Positions 11,532 through 22,572 of a DNA stretch of 64,000 nucleotides are shown here, in pieces. The notes under the pieces were generated by a model, which saw only the letters and a program-made list of their open reading frames with translations, was not told the DNA's origin and searched no databases. The position numbers and the translations under genes were made by a program. The stretch is from Purshia tridentata. Lineage: Eukaryota; Streptophyta; Magnoliopsida; Rosales; Rosaceae. The stretch spans positions 110,968 to 174,967 of the forward strand of contig QANT01002165.1 of assembly GCA_003254885.1 (NCBI GenBank), given 5' to 3'. The first letter of the stretch is position 1. Every line of letters starts with the position of its first letter.

Positions 11532-13171
11532 ATGGCCGCTATATACGCCTTGTTCACGCACCCTTTTCCCTCTTCTTCTTCTTCTTCTGATTCTCTCTTT
11601 TCATACCCACTAGCTCCTTCAACCACTGCTCATTTCACACCACCTTCACCTGTAACATTTCGTAACCATAATTGGTTTTCTCTGTTAAAGTTCACTAGAA
11701 CCCCAAGAACTGAGCCAAAATCGTTCTTAACCCAAGTGGGTCTTCGACTACCTAATGAAAAGCTTCTTATCCAATGCTGTTCCAATGCTCTGGCTGATTT
11801 AGGTAAGCAACTCTCAGAGTCCTTTTCTCAAACATATTGCCAGAAACAAAAACTGCATGACTTTATTTGTTATGTCTTGTTCCAGGGAATCTCTTCTCAT
11901 TCCTTCAAGAAATGGGAATCGACGAGAGAGAAACCGAAGTGCTTTTGAACAAGAACCCAGCTCTCACATTGACATCTTTGGATACAATACGTACTCGGAT
12001 TCTTTCTTTCCATTCGGTTGGAATTGATGGCCTTGTGCTTTCTCACTTGATTACCAAATGCCCAAATCTTTTAACAGCTGAGGAAATTGGTCCGTTCCTA
12101 GACTTTGTGCGCAATGATTTGGAAGGAAAGGTTGAGCCTTTGCAGCTGACGCGCCTCCTCAGCACAACAGAAGCAATATTCTTGCCGGGTTTTGATCAGA
12201 AGGTCAGATTGCTTCTTCATCGAGGAGTCCCCCGCGAGAAGATTTTTGATGTTCTCAACAAGGTCAATTTATACAAGGCATTGTGTCTTAAGCCAGTTGA
12301 AGAAATTGATAGGACTTTAAAATTCTTAAGCCGCTTTGGTGGGGTTGATTTGATTGTGAGGCGTCCGACACTTCTCAATTATGATCTGGACACTCAGTTG
12401 GTTCCAAGAATTGGGTTCCTGAAAGAGCTTAGTGGTGGAGATGAGGATGCCACAGGGACTTTGTTGGGTAAGCTTCCTGCAATTTTGAGTTACACTGTGG
12501 ACCACACAAAAGGCCATGTAGAGTTATTGAGGTCTTTGGCTGGCCTAACTGATGATCAGATATTCAAGTTTTTGCTTGTTTTCCCCAACGTGGTCAGTGC
12601 CAGCAGGGAGAGAAAATTGCGTCCTAGAATTCATTTTCTCAAACAATGTGGGTTGAGTTCAAATGATATCTATAAGTTTTTGATTAAAGCCCCCTTGTTT
12701 CTAGGCCTGTCCTTTCAAGACAACCTTGCATATAAACTTGTTTTTTTGGTGAAGATTGGGTATGAATATAGAACAAAAGACTTGGCGGCGGCAATGGGAT
12801 CTGCCACCAGAACAAGCTGTGAGAATTTGCAAAAGGTAATTGACTTGTTCTTGAGTTATGGGTTTTCGTGTGAGGACATAGTTGTCATGAGCAGGAAGCA
12901 TCCACAGATACTGCAATACAGTCATAGTGCTTTACAGAAGAAGATGGAGTACTTGATAAATGAGATGGGTCGTGAAGTTGAAGAGTTATTGACCTTCCCT
13001 GCATTCCTTGGTTACAAACTCGATGATAGAATTAAAGCCAGGTATGAAGTAAAGAAGAAGATTTTGGGGGAAGGAATGTCACTGAATAAGCTCCTAACTG
13101 TTTCGTCTGAGAGATTTTCAACAAAGAAGCCAGCATATGTGGTTGATGATACGAAGATGCAGCAAAAGTAA
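11532..13171 (+). CDS. MTERF8: Chloroplast mTERF-family protein, MTERF8/PTAC15-like
   Basis: Two exons, 11532-11802 and 11886-13171, give 518 aa. The N-terminus is Ser/Pro/Thr-rich (MAAIYALFTHPFPSSSSSSD), a plausible chloroplast transit peptide. The rest is a chain of mTERF helical repeats, each about 30-35 residues with the pattern of a proline or phenylalanine ahead of a leucine-rich helix, for example ITKCPNLLTAEE, VRRPTLLNYDLDTQLVPRI, FLLVFPNVVSASRERKLRPR and MSRKHPQILQYS. mTERF proteins bind nucleic acid and control organellar transcription termination or RNA processing. MTERF8/PTAC15 belongs to the plastid transcriptionally active chromosome. The family is certain; assignment to MTERF8 is from overall resemblance. 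It is convergent with PSRP1, with 331 bp between stops. Confidence 0.82.
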
Positions 13172-13502
13172 ACAAATCAGCAAAGCCAGAGAAGAGAAAG
13201 GAAGATATGAAATTTCATATAACTGTTGGAATTAATTTGTATACCGAGTGCACGGCAGTAAAACATGTCATATCAGCTCCTCCGTATGTGTTAGGCACCA
13301 GAAATGAAATGATGCATGTACTTTGTAATATTCACAGAATCTTTCGTTCATACTTCATACATCACAAAACCATGCCTCTCAAAACTTTGAATCAACAATC
13401 ATCTCAGGAAGCCTCAGCCTCCAACTACATTGTTGCCACTAGGAATCTACAGATGATTTGAAAACATAACTATACAGAAAGATTGGACTTTGCGAGGCCT
13501 AT

Positions 13503-15299
13503 TTATTCTGCCAAGGAATGTTCTCTAGCTCGTTCCCCCACCAAAGGCTTCATTTTCTCAGCTTTAACATTGCCTTTGGGTATGATAAGCCCATAACCTC
13601 CTTCTTTCCTTTTGTATATGATATTAATCTCACCTGAGAAAGAATGAAGGAAAATTTCAACCACTGGATGACAGATATCAAAAACTGATCAATGCAGGAG
13701 AAAATGAAGGCAACAGTGAGTTTGTAGTTCATACCAGTTTCTTCATTTCGGAAAGCATAGAAGTCATGATCAACATTTTCCAGTTGATCAACAGCTTCAG
13801 CAACAGTCAACGGTGGCATGTCAAAGTATTTTGTACGTACAATCTACAATGAAGGATGAAACAATGAGTATATGATGGAGAAGAACAGTTTCTCTGGAAA
13901 ACCAAAAAAAAAAAGAAAAACTTTTATCTTTCTAACTCTTAGCATGATTTCATAGTAAAAGAAACAGGGTGCCAACTCATCATTTATAAGAAAGAAGGTA
14001 AAAAATTACTACCTATGATGATTGTAATGATGAACCCATATGAAATATATAGCACAATTATGAAGTATATGATATAAGTTATAACACATGTTAAATGAAA
14101 AATGAATAACCTTTGTAGAAAAGTAAAAGTTCAAGTGATAACCTCATCGTTAATAAAGTCTCCATCCTCCTCTTGGGGAACTGCCTCTTCCTCTTCCTCT
14201 TGCACCAGTACTTGTGTTGTAGGCTCCCTGACTTTCAGTCTGTTAAAACCTTTCATGTGCCGACCATGGTCTGATTCCTTCTCCTTAATTTTCCTCAACT
14301 TCCTCTGGATGATAGAAGATGCCAGATCTATGCTTGCGTAGAGTGTCTCAGCTTCTTCCTCAGCCCGAAATACTCCATGCCTCTTTGTGAACAAAGTCAC
14401 CTACATGAACACAAATACAGCCCCTTCTGAGGATAACCATACAGTGCAATTCCAGATAATATAAAAAATTCATGGAAATGCCCATAAGGCAATACCTCAC
14501 ATCTCCTAATTCTTGGGCCTCTCCCAAACTCTCCACCTCGAACAGACAATCGAACATCAGCTTCCCTCGCAAGGTGGCTATGCTTTATAAGTGCCTTGCC
14601 AACCTTGTCTTCCACATGCTTCTTGACCGTTTCTGTTAACTAAGTTCACAGATTGAAAATCTTCCATTTAAATTTCACTCCTTATGTTATCAAAGGAGAA
14701 CATTTTAGATAGAAACAGCACCAGAGTTGGGGTCAACTTAGAATCATCATAATCGATTACATGACAAAAGCTTTTTTTTTTTTTTGGCTGACAAAAGCTT
14801 TACAAGTCACAACAACTACTAAATTGACCAGAATGGGATTTATTATTTTCCTCACATAATGTATTTTACTCGAATGAAGTTAAGTAATGTGATTTAACTT
14901 CACATTCTTTGCTGTAACTTGTAAGGATTAGTCCAAACACCCACAACAGTACTACATTAAACAAATCAATGCAAACCTCATAAAATGCTTTAGATTTAAA
15001 TATAAGCTAAATTTTTATAAAACTAAATCCTGGGGCTTATTGAGAAACCAAGAAAAGGTAAGCTAATATACCTCCAGATTCTTTCCCTGTATGATCAACT
15101 TGACTGAGGACAGCGGGCCGTCCCAGGACATCCGTACAGAGAGTGTTCCATGGTACTTATTCTTTCTGGGTCTAATCACAATGGAAATGGGTTTCAGATT
15201 CTTACATGGGTTCAAGAAAGTGGAAGAGTTAGACGATAACGTGAAGATTTGTGGCTTTGTATTTGTGAAAGGCGTTGATGAGAGGGTAACCATTGACTG

Positions 15300-15333
<34 letters not shown>

Positions 15334-15383
15334 AGAAGGGGGTGAAGAAAGGTTGCATGTGATGACGTAAATAGAGTAGCCAT
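13503..15383 (-). CDS. PSRP1: Plastid ribosome hibernation-promoting factor PSRP1
   Basis: Five exons on the minus strand: 15383-15072, 14639-14496, 14400-14143, 13843-13735 and 13633-13503, giving 317 aa. A Ser-rich chloroplast transit peptide (residues about 1-85, with a poly-Ser run coded by an imperfect trinucleotide repeat) precedes an S30AE/HPF domain ([20 protein letters not shown]). A charged linker with Glu runs follows, then the C-terminal long-HPF dimerisation domain ([20 protein letters not shown] through [12 protein letters not shown]). The family binds the small subunit of plastid 70S ribosomes at the decoding centre and stores them inactive, for example under light-dark change. 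Length matches spinach PSRP1 (about 302). Every junction fits GT-AG; the exon 3 donor is GTTATC. Confidence 0.92.
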
Positions 15384-15717
15384 TTGGTGATTATCGCAAA
15401 GTGCTTGGATTGATGGAAAGTAGGAGGGAAAGTGAAGGAAAATAAGGGGAAAGGGATTTTAGGATTTATTAGAAGATTCTAGAGAGGGTTCTACACAGCG
15501 ACTCAATGAGAAAAGGTACAACTGATGAAAATAAAGCATCGGAGGATATACTATGATACACGTGGCAATATCAGACATTATCTACACCTTGTGGAAAATC
15601 CGGGATTTTTTTCTGCAGTTAATTGCAAGACACGGTAGAAATCTTGACCGTAAATCTTCTAGACCAACTTGGATGGATGGTGTAGATTGGATGCAGTCTC
15701 TGCGTTTCTTTTAGCCA

Positions 15718-15885
15718 AATGACATTTTTAGGTCCATGTACTTTTGTTTTTGTCTAGTTTTGTCCAGTATTTTTTATATAATAGCAATTAAGTCCAAATA
15801 AAATGACATTTTTTGGTCCATGTACTTTTGTTTTTGTCGATTTTTGTTCTGTATTTTTTATATAATAGTAATTAAGTCTAAATAG
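15718..15885. repeat. Two-copy tandem repeat, about 83-bp unit
   Basis: The unit begins AATGACATTTTT, continues GGTCCATGTACTTTTG and ends with ATAATAGYAATTAAGTC. It occurs at about 15718-15800 and again at about 15801-15885 with few changes. Confidence 0.85.
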
Positions 15886-17052
15886 CTAACATCAATTAAA
15901 TTATTAATGAAAAATTTGACGTGGAAGCATGTGCTTTACACATGAAAGACATTTCAAATCTTTTAGTCTACTAAAATGTCTATTTATTCCCCAATTCATC
16001 ATTTAACATAGTTTAATGTTGAAACTTTTTATTTTTCTTTATTATTGCGTATAAGGGCAGGTATGGATTTATATGGGTATGCAAGTGCAGTAAGATGCCT
16101 AAAATGTCACTCACGTGCAATGTATGTCGAATTTTTCATCATCAATTTAAATGAGATTTATAATTTGAACTTAATTGCTATTATATTTTGTTATTATATC
16201 TAGCGCTAGGTTTTTTAATCGAAATACCGAAAAATACTAAAACCGTATAAATATCATACCATATTGATCAATACAATATTTTTCTTGAATTTTCAATATT
16301 AGAGAGATACCGTACTAGACTCGACCAATATGGTATTGATAATGGTATTGATATACCCATGAACAAAATGAAAATTTCATAAAAGTACAAAAATAAAAAA
16401 TGTCATTTGGCCTTTCTTTTGGCCCTTTTTGTTTTGTGGTATGCATTCGATGGCTGAATTGCAAATTTTGGGACCAACCATGTTCAGCGCCTAAATTCCT
16501 TTGTCCAATTCCCTCTTTTCGGATAGGCATGCATAGATACTAAGTACTAACCCAACATGTTATATGGCAGACCAGATAAGATTTTTATGTACCATGATAT
16601 GATAATGATGTGTGTGAAATTGGAATTTTCTTCTTCTTCCTCGTTTTTTCTCAAAGGGAATGACAACTTTCATGGTTAGAAAAAAAATGTTTTATTATTA
16701 TATTTATGTAAAATTGAATTTTGATCACTTGGTTAGTTTGGTATTTTAAGAATAATTATAATTGTTTTAATAGATTGACTCAAAATTATCAACCAGTCAG
16801 AACAGGAAGGAAAAAGAATAGAAATGTTATAAAACACCAAAGAGGAATAATTGAGGACTTGGGTTGTTCCTAAGGGTGTATCATTTTGCTAGAGGTGGAT
16901 TTAACACGTGTTTGGTAGACTCTTTCTATCCAAATAAACATTGATTGAGACTGTATTGCTTATTATTTTATAACTCTGATTAGTTTATTGTATACATCAT
17001 TTCACGCAAATTGCCACGTTTACATCAACAGTAGTGAAATTATATGATGCGA

Positions 17053-17564
17053 TGTGAATGAAAAATGTTTGAATCCTCAAGCTTGAGCACCAACCTTATC
17101 CTCAAGTCCGTCAAAAGTCATAATTCTGTCGTATTGGTTTAAAATCGGAATCGTTCAATTTTTAGATTACCTAATAAAGATCACCTCAACAAAAAATCAA
17201 CTCAATCGAAAATCATTTAGTTGTACAATTGTTAACAAATAAGTATAAAGTCAAAGTTAAAAAACCAAACTATGTATCTATTGGTTAACAGTTATACATT
17301 AATAAAGATCACCTCAACAAAAAATCAACTCAATTGAAAATCACTTAGTTGTACAATTGTTAACAAATAAGTATAAGATCAAAATTAAAAAACCAAACTA
17401 TGTATCTATTGGTTAACAGTTATACAATCAAACGATTTCTGATTGAGTTGATTTTTTCCAGAAATGATTTTTATTAGGTGATCTAAAAATTGAACGATTT
17501 TAATTTTGAACCGGCATAACGGAATTATGATTTTTGACAGGGCTTGAGGACCCAAGCATTGTCC
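17053..17564. mobile_element. Foldback MITE with long terminal inverted repeats and internal duplication
   Basis: The left arm (AATGTTTGAATCCTCAAG, then TCAAAAGTCATAATTC and GTTCAATTTTTAGAT) is inverted in the right arm near 17450-17560 with moderate divergence. GATGCGA occurs on both sides at 17046-17052 and 17565-17571, a probable target-site duplication of at least 7 bp. Inside the left arm a 128-bp segment is tandemly duplicated (17172-17299 and 17300-about 17426). No transposase is coded. The long arms recall Mutator-like non-autonomous elements, but class is not proven. Confidence 0.72.
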
Positions 17565-18261
17565 GATGCGAATATGCAATGTGTCAAGATGACCATCGCA
17601 ATAATTTGCATGAGAATGTTTGAAAGCAAAATGGCAATTTTTTCAACACAATACACTAGAGTATTTTAGGATGAGGGAGTCAGCCAACTCATGGATGCCA
17701 TCTGGAAGGCTCAGAATAGAGAGAATATTAGAGGTCTTACTTTTAATTTTCATCTTTTTAGTTCAACATACGTTAAATGTGAATTATAAAGTTGAATCTG
17801 AAATGAAGTTCACTATGTATTTTATTTATGAAATAAATAGCATTAACTGAATTATTAAAATATTAATATATCATTTAAAATATGAGAATGAAGTTATTTA
17901 TAATTTCCAAACTTTCCAAACCTCCGCCAAACATGCTATTAAAAAATTATTATAAGTTGCTATCATAAAGGGTTAAGCCACTAATGACAAAGTGGGTGTT
18001 ATAATACTTGTTTTTTCTTTGTTTTTGTGGAGAGCTATCGTGGTACAATGGGATCCAATGAAATACATGAACAGAAGCTTCGCCAATCGGAGCACAACAC
18101 AACACATTCTCTCGTTCCCACCTTGCTCATCTTCCCAATAAGCAAGCGAGTACAACAATGTACAAACTCTGAGAGTAGGAATCCATTACCAAATAAAGTA
18201 AAATTAAGATGGCCATTGACCCCTTCAGGGCCACAAATGAATCCTCTTCCACTAGCCCCTC

Positions 18262-18635
18262 CACGTGGCTAAATCCTGTCCATTGATCCACAGCCTCCGT
18301 CAGAGCACTCACAAATATCTCCCAAATATCTAGTATTATATTTATATCTTGAGTACGAGACCCACAAGCATGCCACCTGTCTCCACGCGAAAATCTTCCT
18401 GGAAAAAAATGGTTTCTTTAAAATCTGGACCACCAACTTTAAAACCCAATGACGCCTCGCCTTTTGATCGATCTATGGCTCTACTCTTAGATTGGGTTGA
18501 AGACGTGGCACGTATGGTCCCACACTCAAGAGGGCTCGAGATATTTTTCTCTCTTGTAATAGTTTGAGACATTGAGACCGTTGGATACTTCGGACTCCGT
18601 ATATTCGCCGTCGGATTTATGATTTCAGATATTTT
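18262..18635. promoter_or_regulatory. Clock-type promoter elements upstream of the PRR gene
   Basis: Two exact evening elements in reverse orientation (AGATATTTT) lie at 18539-18547 and 18627-18635. Two near matches (CAAATATCT) lie at 18312-18320 and 18323-18331. A G-box (CACGTG) is at 18262-18267. These motifs are bound by CCA1/LHY/RVE-type MYB factors and by bZIP/bHLH factors in Arabidopsis. Their density 150-520 bp ahead of a PRR start codon supports evening-element control, although no binding was measured. Confidence 0.65.
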
Positions 18636-18781
18636 TAGCTGGACAAAAAGTTCTTTCGTTCCAGCGAAGGACATGAGATACTGAGATTTCGAGTTCTCTC
18701 GAGCTTCATCAAAACACAAAGACTCTGTTGTTTTGGTCCAGAGTGGGACACAGAATCACTGAGACAGTCCAGAGAGTGAAA

Positions 18782-21700
18782 ATGGGTGAGGTGGTGATTA
18801 GTAGCGAGGACTTGGAAGTGAAGGCAGAGAGCGGAACAAAGAATAACATTGCAGAGACAGAGAAGATGGATGGGTGCGATTCTTCAAGTGGGGTGGTGAT
18901 GAGGTGGGAGAGGCTCATGCCTGGTATGAACATGAGGGTCTTGTTGGTTGAAGCTGATGACTCCACCAGGCATATCATAGCTGCGCTTCTTAGGAAATGT
19001 AGTTACAGAGGTCAGTTGTTCTTTCTTTGTTGACTGCTGTTGTAGCTTTTGCTTAAAGTCTTCATTTTGTTCAATTTTTATCATTTTTTTTTACCAAATA
19101 ATGAACTGGGTTTTTGTTTTTCTTGGTGATCTTTGGTTGTGATTTTTAGGTGTTAAACTTTTAGTGGTCCAATGAATTAGATCATGTGTTTCTTTTCTCT
19201 TTTTTTTTTCTTTCCTACCTTCTTTGGTTAAGGAAATAAAGAAGGGTAAAGATCCTGCTCTTCTATTTCTGTGCCTCTGCAGATGAAGAATTGAAGATAC
19301 CGTTGACTTATCATGAAGTTGAAGCTTTACGCTCTTTTATTTTGGTTCGTCTTAATGACAAGAAACGTAGGCCAATAATTGAAATTGATGTAAAGTTATT
19401 GCGTGTTTCTAAAATAATAAAAGTTACAAAGCAAAAATGATACGATTATTTGGAAACAGGAAATGGAAAGCGCCAATTCCTACCAAGCAGCTCCTAGATC
19501 CCTCCTCCCCCTTTGAGGGATCTCCATGTTGTGACTTGAAATCTTTATGTATAATTTCAAGGCTAAGCTCGCCCTTAATAAATATGGTGAAATCTATGTG
19601 TATGGACATAAATATTTCTTCCTGCATGCTTACTTTTCTATATATGCATGGTATTCTTTTCTTGTGTTGTAATTTGATCACTAGCATATTGGTAGGCTGA
19701 CAGAGTACTCTTTGAACTTATGATAGCTCTTGTTTTTGTTTGAGCAGTTGCTGCTGTATCTGATGGCTTAAAGGCATGGGAGATACTCAAGGGAAGACCC
19801 CATAGCATAGACCTCATACTGACAGAAGTAGATCTGCCGTCAATATCTGGATTTGCTTTGCTTACACTAATCATGGAGCACGAGATCTGCAAGAACATTC
19901 CTGTTATAAGTATGATATGAAGAACAGATAAATGTGGATTTGATATTCAGCTGATTTGATTATCCACCATGGTGGTGTTTAACGATAATTTGCACTTCTT
20001 GTGATCTTGCAGTGATGTCCTCTCAGGATTCAATCAGCACAGTGTACAAATGCATGATGAGGGGTGTTTCTGACTATCTTGTTAAGCCTATTAGGAAGAA
20101 TGAGCTGAGAAATCTGTGGCAGCATGTTTGGAGAAGAAAATCTGTATGCCTACTAGAACTTTCTGTTATCTTTTTTTTTTTTAGCTTGGAAATCTTATCT
20201 TTCCATTTCTTACTGAGCTTAATTGAATTCTATTGACTATCAGTTACACAGAAATGGCCTTCATGATAATAGTGTTGGACAACAAAAGATTGAAGGCACT
20301 TTTGAAAACGATGCTGCAAGCAATGATTCAAGGGGATATATGGCATGTGTTCAGAGAAATAAGGAAAACAATGAAAAAGGGACTGATTCTCAGGTTAGTG
20401 TTTAGTGTAGAGCCATTCTTGACTTTGTCCATATAGTGGACTGACAGCCCTTAATTCAGTGTAGATTGTTAATGATCACTAAATCACAGTGCTCAGAATG
20501 CTTGCTGTATGTCTCATCCTGGGAATATCTATCAATTTTAATGAGGCCACTCAGGGTTAATAGGAATTTCCTTTCAGTTTAGGTTGGCATGACTCCATGT
20601 TTGCTTTAGGCTGACTGAATGTTTTCTGTCTCTTGCAGAGCTCTTGTACAAAGCCAGACTTCGAAGCTGAGAGTGCCCCCGTGGATATGCTGGAATTTTC
20701 ACAGCAAATACAGGGCAAAACTTCTCTACGTGAATTGAGAATGCAGAAAGATGAAGCGCACACGCAGGAAAATGAAGCTAGGGGTAAAACATCTTTACCT
20801 TTCCAATTTAGCAGCTTCTTGTCTGTCTTTTTTGGCCAATTCTGGTGTTGGTAGGAAGGCCTGTTAACACTTTTTGATGTGTCAATCAAATTAGGACCAA
20901 TGGTGGGTGCCTATGAGGACATTGACACAGCAGTTTCACAAGGCGAGGGTGTCGGTCCCAAAAGTCATAGGAGGGAGGCTAATATGGCTAGTGAGGCTTG
21001 CGACAATAATGAACTCCTTGTCAAGTCTGCTAGAGATGCCACCGAATTCTTTGGAGTATTCAATAGTTATCCAAATAGCAACCAAAGAAATTCTTCTTCA
21101 AGTAATAGGCCTAGCACGCTCAATTCTGCTCCACAATTGGATCTCTCCTTGAGAAGATCCGATTCCAGTGGCTTTGAAGCTCAAGTTACTGAGAAAAGGC
21201 ATACCCTTGGCCATTCTAATGCCTCAGCCTTTACACGGTGAGTTTCTATTTTCTTTTTTGGCCTTTGGGACCTATACATTTCAATTGGTTTGCTGAGTAC
21301 TAAGTGAACATGAATATATTGCAATGCATTATGATCGTTGTGCTTAGTAGAAAGATAAGGAGATACATGGGGCTTTATGATTTTTGAAGTGCAGGGTAAT
21401 AAGGCTGTAGATGTTACAGTGATAACTTTTGTGTTATTGGTTCTAGGAGAAGGGGTGGGAAAGATTGAATCATTGATTTCTTCAGTAGACATTTTAAACT
21501 TTTCTCTTTCACTGGACTTATTTACCAATTCAATCATTGATCCATCTTGCAGATACATCAACAAGCCATTGCAGCCCCAGAATACAACATCGGCTGGTGT
21601 TTGTGATCAACAAAAGGCATATGAAGCCAAATCTGAGAAGCCTACATCGAATATCAATACTGATTGTGATGGTCCAAGGAGTATTATCACTCTAGCAACT

Positions 21701-22572
21701 GGTCAATCTAACCAATCTGAAATTGGAACGTCATGCCGTCAGCAGAGAGTATTTCCCCTTCCTGTTCCCGTGAAAGGTATAAGGTTTAAAAATCTATGCA
21801 ATGGGTATGGCACCGAATTGCCTCCAACATTTTGTACACGATCAAGTCCATCACCAATGCCAAGTTCAGCTGTCCAGCAGGAACCCTCGTTTCTAATGAG
21901 TACATTTTATCCCACAAATATCCAAAAGAATAAATCTGAGCATTCATACAATGCACATTATCAAAATGCCAAAGTTGTCATGGACCAAACTAAGCAGCAG
22001 CAGCAGGAGGAAAAGAGATTCGATGAGGATCGAGGGCATATTTCTTCAACCCACGATCACGATCAGAGTGCAACTAGTAGTTTCTGTATTGAAAATGCAA
22101 GTCAGCTTAATAGCATGGGGTATGGAAGTGCTTGTGGAAGTAATAGCAATGTTGATCAGGTGGCTATATTTAGGGCTGCTCCAGAGACGAAGAATGAAGA
22201 CAGTTTCTTTAATCACAGTGGCAATTCTCATCGATCCATCCTAAGAGAAGCAGCTCTAAACAAGTTCCGCTTGAAGAGGAAAGAGAGATGCTATGAGAAG
22301 AAGGTACATCATTATCTCTTGTCATCCTTGATATTTTGGCTCTCATTTTTACTAATATTTTGGCTTTTGCCTCTCCCCCACCTCCAAAACAAGGAAATTG
22401 GGGTTTTCCAAATATGCTATAATTCTCTAACGAGATATTTCATTCACAGGTTCGTTACGAGAGCAGAAAGAAACTTGCAGAGCAGCGTCCCAGAATAAAA
22501 GGACAGTTTGTTCGTCAAGTGCTTACCGATCCTTCAGTTGCAGAAACTGATGACAACACATATGATGGGTAG
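18782..22572 (+). CDS. PRR5: Clock pseudo-response regulator, PRR5/PRR9 clade
   Basis: Eight exons: 18782-19010, 19748-19909, 20013-20143, 20244-20393, 20639-20783, 20895-21237, 21553-22303 and 22450-22572, giving 677 aa. Residues about 51-170 form a pseudo-receiver domain ([59 protein letters not shown]). The phospho-acceptor Asp is Glu (LTE), so phosphorelay is not expected, as in all PRRs. A CCT domain lies at about 618-660 ([16 protein letters not shown] through [13 protein letters not shown]); it binds DNA at morning-gene promoters. The receiver wording [20 protein letters not shown] points to PRR5/PRR9 rather than PRR7 or TOC1. PRR5/9 repress CCA1/LHY during the day. Length exceeds Arabidopsis PRR5 (558). 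Which of PRR5 or PRR9 it is remains uncertain. Confidence 0.9.

Larger units (their letters stand above)
15384..18310. other. Gene-poor, repeat-rich spacer
   Basis: AT-rich DNA between the PSRP1 start and the PRR promoter. It holds the tandem repeat at 15718-15885 and the inverted-repeat element at 17053-17564. I see no other coding or RNA gene. Confidence 0.6.

Noticed and set aside
17172-17426. Direct repeats resembling a CRISPR-like array
   Set aside because: Only two 128-bp units inside an inverted-repeat element in a plant nuclear genome; no short regular repeats or unique spacers.
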